Positions 22,026 through 34,026 of a stretch of DNA of 64,000 bases are shown here, in pieces. The stretch lies in the NCBI GenBank assembly GCA_037576195.1, contig CM075101.1, forward strand, positions 27,962,001 through 28,026,000. The letters are read 5' to 3'. Source of the DNA: Phytoseiulus persimilis (taxonomy: Eukaryota > Arthropoda > Arachnida > Mesostigmata > Phytoseiidae). The position numbers and the translations under genes were made by a program. The notes under the pieces were generated by a model, which saw only the letters and a program-made list of their open reading frames with translations, searched no databases and was not told the origin of the DNA. Position 1 is the first letter of the stretch, and each line of letters begins with the position of its first letter.

Positions 22026-25000
22026 AGTGTAAGATCCCCGCTCCATCGAATGCAGAGCCGCCCGAGAAGGCTATGTGGCTAGAACGTCCGACCAGAAGTC
22101 GCAAAGACGCCTTCGATGTCAGAAAAGTTAATATCGTAGTCTCTATGAACAAGGCAGCTGCCGGCGGGCATCCGCGATCGGCCGCTGCTGGTGTTGTTGC
22201 TTTATTTGTCGTTAATTTCCTCCGGACGTTCCGTTCTTGGCCTCGGCGTTCTGACTTCGTTGTTTCCGACAGTTATCGGCCCGGCAATAAATAGCTGTTG
22301 CTGCGACGGCCGCCCCCATGCCCGCCACTGGGACCGTCTGAGATCATGGCGAGCTGGCGGGCGTTCGGTAAACGAGAATCATGACGCGATGTTGCAACTG
22401 GCTTTCCGGGGGACCTCTCGGTCTCGCGGTTTGCGTACCGGCGACCAGCTATCAGGACAGTTGTAGGAGGTGGAGGAGATTCGACCAGAGCGCTCTTCGT
22501 ACGTCGTTGGCTCGCCCGCCCGCCCGCCCGACCCTTCGTTCAATGGGTCGGAGAAGGACGAGGAACGAGGGGAAGGGAAGTCGGAGATCCCTCAGCGAAC
22601 GAACGGATACATTGTATCGTTTCGACCTCCGGTCCGCCGTCGAGCTGCTCTCGGCGTTGAGAACCGAGCCGTTCCTCAGACCTTCGGAGCGAACGGCGCT
22701 CAGGAAGGTCACTCCTCTTCTCCTACTGAGTTCTGCTACCATAATACTAGGACGGCGAGAGCCGTTCCAACATCGAAAGATGACCATTCCGGATGTGCTG
22801 GTCTGGGGCTTTTGTTTTTGACGGCGCTCCGTATCTCGTCTGTTCCATGACAGCCGAGCAGCAGCGCCAGCCGCAGCGGCGGAGGCAGCCACACTCCCCA
22901 CCCTCCGGAGTTTGGGTGGGGATCTTTTCGAGGCCATCGGGGGCGCAGCGAGGGCGCCAGACGGGGTTCTGGCGGGGCCTTGAACGAGGAGGGTGTCGAA
23001 ACTGTGCTGTCGGGACTCTGGCAACAAATGGAAACTAGGGACGAGACGTCGGTCGGGTATGATACAACGTTGCAAAGGAGGCGAAAGGAGGGTGGGGTGG
23101 CCAATCCGCTCTTGGGAGTCTATTGCGAAACTCCCGAAGACCGCCTCCCGACGGTCCGGGCTCTGGGCTAGGCTAGAGAGGGCTGCCCTTGGGGCCTTGG
23201 GGAAACCCGAGTGGGAAAGAACGCGTACGCCGCCGTGGGGAGCGCTAGCGAAAACGACGGGCCTTAACCGGGGACGGAGGGGTTTGATGAGGGGTACGCT
23301 CGGAAAGTTGCGAAAGACGCACGTCACGCCCGAGGAGCTCATATTGAAACCATGTTGAAACAGTGTCTCAGCTACTTTATTACGAAAATGCAACAATGAA
23401 ACGAACCAGACACCCAAGGTGGGGTGGGAAAAGCCAGCCAGCCAGCCAGCCCACCGGGGAACAAGCCGCCATTTTGTTTCGAAGCCGTGGCTGGTTGGCT
23501 GACAGCCACTTCAGGACGGTCTGGAACAATGCAGCGGGTTTCCTGCTTGAGAGGATTCTCAGAAACAAGCCCCTTTGAGAATTCGGAACACCAAGCCATC
23601 GGCCGCTCGCACAACTCAGGAACGGGTGGGCCTTCTGTTGCCGCGTCGGCGGCTCACCGAAGGAACATCGCACCCCATTCACACCTCGAAATCGATTCCA
23701 GTTCATCAGGGAGGCCGAGAGAGAGAGGGGAGAGATGGCAGTCCCCTGACAGACTCCGAATGACCGAAGGTCTAATTCGTGTAGGCGTAGAGCGGAGAGT
23801 TGTCGTGATGTGGCAAACGTCGGGCCCACCGATAACGACGTGAGGCGTCAGGCGTTCTGAACAGAGATGAATCTCTTTCTTTCTAGAGTCTCGCGGGCTT
23901 CGAGCGTCTTTGAGTCTGGCACAGCATAGCGTTCGGTGTCTGCCAGACGTGAACGAATCGGCCTCCTGACCAAGTCCGAGGGGCCGAATTCCGACGCTTT
24001 GCACGGTTTGCTCACGTGGCTCGGCTCGCTAGTTGGCGCAACCCGCCGTACATATACTAGGGACACGTCTTCCCTGCGAGGACCGGAAAGATTTCTATGC
24101 GGCTGACGGGGAGGGCCGGCGATGCTTGGACCATGGAGCTACGAGGGGCGACCCCGCCCGCTCGGTAGGGGCAGCTGGAGAGGGACTCGAAGGTCTTCTT
24201 GCGCAAGCCGGCTGTTGCTGGCGCTCCCGCCGTTGCTACCGACACTACTACGACCAGCCCACCATCATCAACGTTCTCAACTGAAACGTTGTATCGAACT
24301 TGGGAAAGAGCAAGGAGCCGGCTTGCATAGCCTCATACTCGTGCATCTCGTTCTGAGACGTTGGGAGTCAGAGAGCGGGTAGGATTTCAAACTCCGGCGG
24401 AGGAGAAGAAGCCAGCGATCTACGGCTTCAATTCGTTCGAGTCCTCAGCTGAGCCCTCGTGGGACGAATCCGATGTGGGCAGTCGGATCGAGAGCGGAGG
24501 TCAGACCAGGAACCGATAGCGGTTGCTCGACACCCCTGGTCGCGTCGACCGCTGTGCGGCAACCTTGATGGAGGATTCCCTCCAAAACATCCGAAGAATA
24601 TCCCAATCTGGGAGTCACGGTCGGTATCACCGCCTCGTTCGAGCTCCGCGGTTTAGAGAGCAAATCACATATGTTCCTCCAACGGACAGCGGACAGAGGG
24701 CAGACATGGAGCGACCGCAAACGCGAAAAGCACACCGACAACTCGCCGGGCCTTCCATGAACGGGTTAAGAGTCAGAGGTTCGGCGGAAAACAAAAACAA
24801 CCGCAAAACGCCAATAGCAGTATAAACAGCAGCGAATCGCCGATGGACGCTCGAGCGTCGAACAACAACACCGGCGGCAACAACAGATCATCATCAAGTG
24901 TCCCTATCATAAATTGTCGGTTCTTTTTTGTTTTGTTGTGGACTTCAGAGTAAAGACAACGAGCATCGATTGGAACTCCCCTGCCGTCCTGAGAACGAAG

Positions 25001-28000
25001 TTCAGCGAGCCGGTCGTTGAGTCACTCGAAGTCAAATGTTCGCTTCGGCTGAATCGAGCTGACCAGACTGAATGGTAAACCCTCTCGTTTGTATTCGCGG
25101 CCCGCTCGGCGCTGCAAACAACAGGCGCCAGCAGATAAAGTTTTCTCGCGATTCCTATAAATCTCCGGAGCCTCTGATTCGATCTCGATTGGAAGGCGGG
25201 CCGGGGATTTAAGAACAGCTCGGAAAGACTGGATGGCGAACTGGACAGTCGGGCTGTTCGAAGACCAGACTGGTCGGTTCTTCGTAGCAGACGGTGCCGC
25301 CGCCGACGCCGCCGCCGCCTTGCATTGTTCTCTGGTGTATTTTATCGGCTTATCGGGCAGAAAAAAAAAACACCACAACGATCCAGAAAAACCGAGAACG
25401 CCGATGCCGCTAACACTGAACAAATGAGAAGAATCTTCCGCGGCCGGTAAACTTCCCCGTTCAAGATACAAAGCCTCAAGGAACACAGCTGACCATCTGA
25501 TCGGAGTGTAGACCAGAACTGGTCGAACATTCATTCGGAGATATTCAAGACAAGGAGTGAAGTTCCATGGTATGTACTCTGGTCGGTTGACTCGGTCTGC
25601 CTTGATCCGGGTTCCGTTCCCCGTGCCAGTGCAGCGGGGCCGACAGTGAAACTAATGATGGGTCTGTTGCGCAGGCGGTGAACCAACATGGCTCTGAAGT
25701 CTGAAGTTCAAATTCAAAGACTAACACCATAACCGCCAACAGCTTGGGCACAACTCGGCTGTTGAGCCAAGTACGAGCAACTACGTTCGGCAGACAAAGA
25801 GTCTGTGCAGCACGAAGCCCACGTACAGAGCAGCTTGATTTACGCAGCGGTTCCGTGAACGGCTCACGAGCTTGTTCCGAAAAATCGTCTCATTCGAATC
25901 GCCGGATTACATTCCTTGTACTGAGAAGCCTCACTGCGAGTCGACGTCTCGAGGATTTCATCGGGGATGACTCCACTCCACAAACGCTGACTTTTTGCGG
26001 ACGATATCTCTTCAAGGTTCGACTCCGGAGAAGTGAGAGACTTGAATTACCGAGAGAAACGTTGCCGAGGTGAGCAAAATCAGGTGTTCCCGTGCCTCTG
26101 CTCGAAAAACAAAAACCATCGCATGTAGCTTGCAATGGCTCGCTGTTTTGGAGCGGCGACACCCGTTGTAGTTCCCCTGGAAACCGGGTTCGGACTCTGA
26201 GCTGTCCGTGGAAGATGCGTAGGGAATCTCTGGTACACTCGGCTGCGAGCGAAAAATGGTTCTACCATCTCGACCTGCTCCCAAAAACTTCAAAACCTCT
26301 GTTCGTCGCCTCCTCCGTCGTCCCTGTTTGTGCCGCCGGCGTTCCTGTTACCTCATGGCGGACTCGCTCAGTCGTACGAGTTATTGATATGCTTTCCAGC
26401 GGAAACAAAAGGAGCGTTTCATCAGTAGAGAGAAACTATAGGAGTTTCCTACGTCGCTATTATGGTTATTATTATTACGGTAACCGTCGACTTGAACAGA
26501 CGAACTGATGGAGAAGCCGGCGAACGGGTTGCCGGACAAACAGACGACCCAACACACAATCCAGCCGGCCGTCATGCCTCTGTGCTGCTGTTGTTGCTGG
26601 AAAACGAGCGAGTCAGGCTGGCTCGCAGACTAGCTAACCAGAAGCCGCAGGAGGAAATGATACAATGTTATAAAAATCGTTGCTGCGTTCAAGATAACGC
26701 GCGGCGCCCAAACACCCCGGGAGCTGAAGCAGAGTCCCGCTACAAAACGCGCTCCGAAGGGGAAGCACTGGTGTTCTCAGTACTGCATCGGGGAGGTGCG
26801 ATCGATGATGCAAGCCTTCGATCGAGACTCGATGGCCGAATGAGTCGATAGCGAATACGAGAATCGCACGCATGGATCGCTCGAACGTCCACGACAATGG
26901 AAAGGGCGGACTATCGAATTATAGTTAGCTTCCTTGATCACGATTTGATCAGCGATGTAGATTCATGGACTGAGTGGAAGAACTGCAGTCCAATATTTTC
27001 TCGGTTTGCCCAACACGGGGGTAGATGTGACCAGGCACCCTCTGGGGAGTCGTTTCCAGCCCTCCCGCTTTTTAGAAGTGTAGGAATTGTTTCGCTCTCC
27101 CGAGCTTCTTGTCCTCCTCCTTGCAGACCCGTCTGGGCTTGGTAACCAACGATTCAGTAGACACTCCCTCACTAATGGCAATCGGATGATGGTGTAACTT
27201 GCCTGTGATTGAATACCCATCCAGCCTTGATAGTTTCAACCGATTGTTGACTGCGGCCGTAGCTGTACGAGTGAGGCGGCGAACCTATGACAACTTCGAA
27301 AATGTCGATTCTGCATATTGCATCGACGAGCGTTAGCGGTTAGCGAGCCGAACCATTTCGATCGTCAGTCCGACCGTCTATTGACGAAAAGAGGGAAAGT
27401 TGCCAATTTTTGTTTGGGTACGGTCATGAGTGGCCGCTTTCACGATCAAGCTGGAAGAGCTTCCTCGGCAGAGTTCCTCTCGGAACATCCTTGGCCACAT
27501 CATAGGTCAGCCGAGATACATAAGGAGTGGTGTTTCCCGAGTGCAGCCCACCGTGAAATTCCTATATCCCTATTCATCAATCCCTCCGCAGAGCAAAGCA
27601 TCCTGAACTCGGATTCGGAGTTGGACCGGAGGCCAGACGCACGGATTGATTCCAGACACGTCTTTGAACGGGAGAAAAGCTCGCAGAACGTCGCTCAACA
27701 CCTTCGAAGGGCGCGCCACACCTTCGGCGAGGAGGCCGACCCAAGAAACGTGTCCTAATCGTTCACAGGAAATCCAACTGAACCGATCGACGCGCAGGGA
27801 GGCAACCTCGCGAGCAGTCAGACTGCAATCAGCGGAAACTATGAAACCGGGTGGAACATCGGAGCAATCCGGTCGTTGGTCAACGCGGCGTTGGCTGCAA
27901 CAGTCTTGGCAGCTCATGATGCCGACGATACTTGCCACAGTCCGCCAACGACGCTCCGCCGGCCGGCTTGCAGTGGTGCTCGCAGCAAAGCAGGGGAATC

Positions 28001-31000
28001 CGCCGAACGTCGACCCTTTCCCTCCATGTTTTTGATGGGTTTACTGACTTCAGTGTATACACCAGAGCCAGCCAGCACCGACGACACCAATGGCGCCGCT
28101 GCTGCCGCGGTCGCACCGCCAGTTCCAGTCCGCCTATCCCTGGCGCTCTTTCTCTGCTTCGTTTGAGTTCATCAGGGAAGACTACTACAGCGGCAGCACT
28201 TCACCACAGGGGAAAGCCAGAGACGAAAGTCCAAAGAACACTTTGACTCTCTAGAAACGTTCCCCAGGGAAGAACGCTTCGAATTCTGGAGGCCATTGAG
28301 AACCCAGGCGAAAGATGAGGTGGAAGTCGAACAGTCTGGCTGTTGCAGTGGCTTCTCTGGAGAACCGACTGATGTGTTTTCAGATGTGGAGAGAACCGCC
28401 GGCTGGATGATACACCGAACTAATTCACCGGCTGAGGGGTGTCCGGGATCGAAGATACGATAACGCTCCCAGGTTTCGGAATCTGCTTCATCTCCGAATG
28501 TTCACCGATCTAGTTCACCTTGAGGAAGCTTCGGGTGGGTGATTGTCTAAGATCTCGAAGTCCACCATCTCTATCCAAGTCTTGGCCGAGGGGACAGCAC
28601 GACAACGACGGCTCGCCGACAACGGCTGCATAGCGGACGACAACAACGGCATCAGCAACAAAAACGACAGCACTGGAGTCGAAAGATGATAAACCGTTGA
28701 CGTAAGGAAATTTCGTGAAAGGCAACTCCTCATGGCTCGATCAACAAACGACACCTAGTCTTCATTTCTAGTGAGCTTTGACGGACAGGCATATGACTGT
28801 TCAGTCAGTCAGTCATCAAGCTCGACGGTCAGTCGGCTAGCCAAGTCAGCATTCCAACAAAGGAGGCAATTTTCACGAAAGGAAAGCTTGCTGAAAAACC
28901 GATGCCTGCCTGGCCGGACAGAAGACGGAGAGAAACTATAATGATGACTTCTCCTCACCAAGAAAAGAAGCTCAGACAGAGAGGAAATACGCGCTGCTTT
29001 CAAAAACCACCACCACCACAACAACAACCTGCAGAAGCAGCAACGGTCGCCGCAAACGCAGTCGCGACAGAACTATCATCCATCCATTTATCTATATATA
29101 CATGCCGATGGACTGGCAGACCAAAGATCGGCGGACGGACATCGTGGACTTCATCAGCAAGGCGTCAGTTTGTTCCGAGAGGAAAATTCGGAAAGCGCGT
29201 TCCGGGTCTCCTCTAGAGCCGGGGTATTCTCGGAGGCCTACACCATCTGGGTATCAGAGTACGTCCGCTGAGAGCGCCTACAAAACCGGACACTCCTGGA
29301 CCTCGACCTTTTGGGATCCTTTTCTTGGGAATATTTGACGCCGAAACTGGGCCGGAACATCTGGCATGAAGTGCCGAAGTGCCGGAAAGCTGAGTGAAAG
29401 GCCGAGCATCGCCCGGAGCTATCGATGCACAGCGTTGAGGCTCATGACGTTTGAATTGAATCTGCAAGCGCTCCGGTGTGCGTTAAACGAATCGTGAGAT
29501 CGAAGACGCCCTATTAGACGCTTGAGGTGGATTCGGTGCTGAGAGACACACCGGTACTCATTACCACCCTGGGAGCCCCTACCGAAGAAAATTTCAGGCC
29601 GATTATGCGATGCAGAGCATCCCGTTGTATCGTCGCACCTGAATATTTCATCCCGTGGTTACGTCTACGATTATACCAGTTGGATGTCTAATCGTCCCGT
29701 CAGTCCGCCGATCTGTTCCTCTGTGGGCGGGGGCACCTCGACGGAGTTCTCCACGGACGTATGCATTCGCGAACAGCGGTCGTCGACAAATCTATTAGAG
29801 GATGTTTAGCGATAATTTATGGACTCTGTATATTCCCTAAAACTGAGAAGGTTTTTGTGCGCGAATCTGTCACGAAGACTTCGTCGCCGGGTAAAAATAG
29901 TTAGTTTACTGAGCGTTCACTGCCGTCAGAGTTGGTTCTGGGCCAGAGCCAGAGTCTCTCGGCATCCCTCAAGAAACCTATACACTGTTGCAAACTGTGA
30001 GGAAGCCTTCACTTTCTATCCTCGGCAGCCGCCGCTGTTCGAAGCCGACTTTATCTCATCTGCCTGTCTGGCCGCCAGGCAGGCTGAACTACCGAACGCT
30101 TCTCCTGCACTGAACGCCATTTTTCATGTGACACCTCACTCTCCGCCCGGCCAGCTCTCGGCAAGCTAACTAGCTATCGAAGCTTGCACGAACTTGGGCT
30201 AATAGGCCTAGACCAGAGATGTCCAGAACTAACGCCGTTCGATACTAAGTGTCGAACCTCGACCTCGATGACACGATGATAACGCCGGAAGGAAAACTCT
30301 TGCATGCCGCTTGCACGATGAGCTTCCTCCTCCGGACGGAAAGGTTTTTTGAGACAGTGTTATCGTAATCAATCGCCAACCCAGGTTCCAATGTAATCAG
30401 GGCATTCGCATCAGCACTAGCACTCCGACCACCACCAGCATCGGGACTGCGCCAATCAGTGATGCGCTATCAGAGGTGCAATTTAATTCTGTTGTTCCTA
30501 ACCATAAACAAAAAAACGCACAGACGTCCGTTGATAACGGTCGCTCAGCCGCTTAGAGTGGCCGAATCCAGTGGGACGAAGATTTTCTCGGCCTGCCGCT
30601 CGAAGAAGATAACCGTCGCAACTAATTGTCCCACACCGCTGGCTTTCCTGATGGAGCCTCAGATTCAGCTCTCAATATGAACGCACTCGATCTGCTCGTC
30701 AGCAAACTATCTTCCTCGTCACTCGAGAAGAACTCGCGGTTTGGAACTAGGAACAGCGGCACTGGAATCAGGAGCGTTACCGAAGCCAGTTTCTGAAACG
30801 CCTCCAAGACCGGCCGTTCAAGATAACTTCTCGACAAAAACAGCCCACTTGACAGCCACGTGCTCTCAACCATACTGAATCAGCTCGATGTCTGCGATTG
30901 AGAGCCAAGAACAATATCGCATAAAGAGTCAGCCACGAGACGGTTGGCTGTTGGCATCAGCGTTGAGCGGATTCCTCCTCCAAAGGCAGGGGCAAAGACC

Positions 31001-33964
31001 GACGGGCGCAGTTCCGTCAGGGCTAACGGGTTTAGATACTGCTGCTACGACCTACACGTGTCAGATAACGAGTGTTGTTGGCTCAGCTGATACCAGATGA
31101 GATGGAGGGTGGCTGGCCTGAGAGCCATTCCTCACTCCTCTTGGCTCATGTAAAACAACTACGTGAATGGCTCCTGTGTAATGTTTGGGAGCGATCGACC
31201 GAGCTTTCGATCTGGAATGGGACAGAGGAGCGCTGATATGAACCCACACCTGAATTTGAGAGAACTCTTCCACCTTTATGACCCCCTCCCCTCTGAATAA
31301 AGGAGCTTTCGAATTGAAATGAATCATCTATCAGGAAGCGCCGAGACTTGTGACTCTCGAATGGGACCCGAGAATCGTCCGCGCTGAGCAGCATTCGAGC
31401 CCAGACACTCCTAAATGAGAGAGAGAGAGTCGAAATCGAGTGAAACCTACGCAAATGCTTCAGCTGATTGATTCAGGTGTCAATGCGGTCCTTCGAACGA
31501 AACCGCTGCTGGCATGGTCTCTCCGGAAACACTGTGCTTCCCCGACAAGCGTTTGAAGGTTGGCCAAGCGTTCCCCATGCGTTTCGAGCGACTTGGAGGG
31601 AAAACCGAACGGGACCGTGAATATATAAGTCTCATGCGGACTCTACCATCTTGACCTTGTGCAACAAAACTACACGCAGCTGGTGGCGCGAGCTGGTTTT
31701 GTCGCGTTATAAAAATAAGACCAGCGTCTCAGATGGGTGTCATCTGTTGTGCGGCATTCCTCGACTCAGGACGCTTTCGAATTTCCGGCCACCGCGATTC
31801 AGATGCAAAACTCACGCAGCGTTCGCCGCAAGTGCGGCGCTTGCGGTTTTCGTGGTCCTTGAACGTTGACCGCGCTCGGTTTCCGCAGCGAGTGGTTTCT
31901 GGCACGAGAGAGGACCGCCTATCGAATACTGCTGGCTCAGTCGCAGTGTTCGTCACCGCCACACGTGCTGGGCATATCGGTAAAGGGATCACTCGTAACC
32001 TGACGTTGGACGGCCACGCGCGCTCCTAAAGAAGGCTCGACAAACACGACAATATTGATAAAGCGCTCGTCCAATACTGCGCCGAGAGAGTTTGAGCCAG
32101 CGCTGTAACTTCCTGGCTCTTCAACGCGGTAGCCGGCACCGTCACAGTTGCGGCTATTGCCGCTGCCGTCATTGAGAAAGCGTTTTTTCTCGTTCTCGGC
32201 AGTGAGAGACATACCCGAGGAGGACGATGCTTCCAACCGAAAATACCGATACATGAACGGAACAAACGCAAACAGAATTGCCGTCCGGAATGGAAACCAA
32301 CATCGAATGAGTTCATGATTGTTGATTCTTAGTGCACCGGATTTGTGTCATGTGGGCTCACCGCAGTGGGCGGCACGAAGAGAAATCAGTACGCCACTCG
32401 TTCCCCTGTGCACAATGATCGCGTTTGAGGGATGCACAGCAACGAATGTCGCTTCTCGCCAGATCGGTAGATTCTCGATACCGCGATGAAGAAACTCGTT
32501 CAGTACGGAAACTCTCTGCCAAAAAAATACGACACAGGCTGGGGCTCCAGAAGCCGCGTGCCCGCATCTTGGCTCCCCTTCGTTGGATTCCAGATGAAAA
32601 ATGGTCTTAGATTCAGTCACTATGCATGTTTTCATTGTCGTATCCGTCTTTCTCCATGGCTGACGCGCTGGTTGGCGCGGCTGAGCACGAGGAGACTGTA
32701 ACGGCCCCGAGAGATTCTCGCTTACGGTCCGATACGCATATTAACAGCTAGTACTAAACAGGTTTTCCCTTCTAGACGCGTCTCCCGACTGGAGTCATCG
32801 AATTCTGGACCCAGGCGGCGGCGGCGGCGGCCACGACGAGGGCCAGAGTTCCTAATTACCATCAGCCGTCTAACCATCAGTCCGGCGCTATTACTGACCG
32901 GCGCTTGACGCCGTGCATCACTGTGTGCTGGAACAACGTAGGTTGAAGCAGCGAAACATAACCGATTCCAGTCCCTGAATCCCCAACAGACGAAAAGGCG
33001 AAAATCGTCGATTTGCCTCGTCAAGCAGGAAAATGTAGCGGACGCTGATCGGCCACATGCCAGGGATATATTCACCCTGTGTCCGCTGAGCTGGCGTCAG
33101 TGTTCGCCGACAACACTGAGAACAACGGCATCATGAGCCTGGGCCATCGGAGCTATCTCTCAGAATCTGAGATTTCCGCTCGAGGGTCCCCATGTCTCTG
33201 ACTAGCGAGACCGGCTCGAGAACTAACCGAACGCGGACGATCCTGCTGCTTGAGTTCGCAAACTGACTTCCCACCAAGTCAGTCGGTGAGTAACGCTCTG
33301 AGCGACCTTGACACTGTGTCTGCACTGAGAACATCATCAGAGACAGAGAAGATGAGAAAACGAGAGAGGGCGGAAGGGAGCGTGTGATTTCGAACAGAAG
33401 GGTAGACGTCGTCACCTTGGTCTGGCATCGAGAGTGTTCGCCGCCGAATGTCCAGTTGTCTAGACGGCTAACAGGCATCGATACACACTCTGCAAATGCA
33501 CACATCCATACATCGGGAAGTTGTAACAAATGCTGTAACAACTCTTCGCGCTATCGACACCAATGTAAACTCTAGTTCGGGCCGAGACGAAGTCGACGGA
33601 CCAGTAAGTCAAACAAGCAGCACCCGCACAGCCAGCCGTCTCGGCTGAAAAACCAGATCGAACCAGGCGAAGATCGGCCACTAAGGCTCGCTGCTCTCAG
33701 TTTGGCAAAATATCCCTTATTTTAAATGGACTCCATTTGGCATCATCCGTCACGGGTCGGACCCTTAAAATGATTCGATTTTGTTTTTACCGATGTAACG
33801 CGTATCTATGAATATCTGCGCTTCCTGCTCTCATTCTATCGGTACATTCATCTCGAGCCGCCGTTCGTTATGAGTTTACGCAACAGCCTAAAGCCGAACC
33901 GAATTCGAGCCAATCTCGAGCAGATACTCTCGGAAATTTCGTCCGCTCGCTCGGCGTGCCAGTC

Positions 33965-34026
33965 TACCGGGTGGCTGAGTGGTTAGTCAGCTTTCTGAGG
34001 CGTCGTTTCGAATCAGGAAGCCACTC
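33965..34026 (+). repeat. tRNA-like module (A box + B box), SINE head or tRNA pseudogene
   Basis: GTGGCTGAGTGGTTAG (33971-33986) matches an RNA polymerase III A box and GTTTCGAATCA (34005-34015) resembles a B box, GGTTCGANTCC, with one mismatch. The spacing of about 20 bases between them is short for a Leu/Ser tRNA with a variable arm, and I could not draw a complete cloverleaf with a paired acceptor stem. A decayed tRNA or the 5' head of a tRNA-derived SINE fits better than a functional tRNA. Confidence 0.4.
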
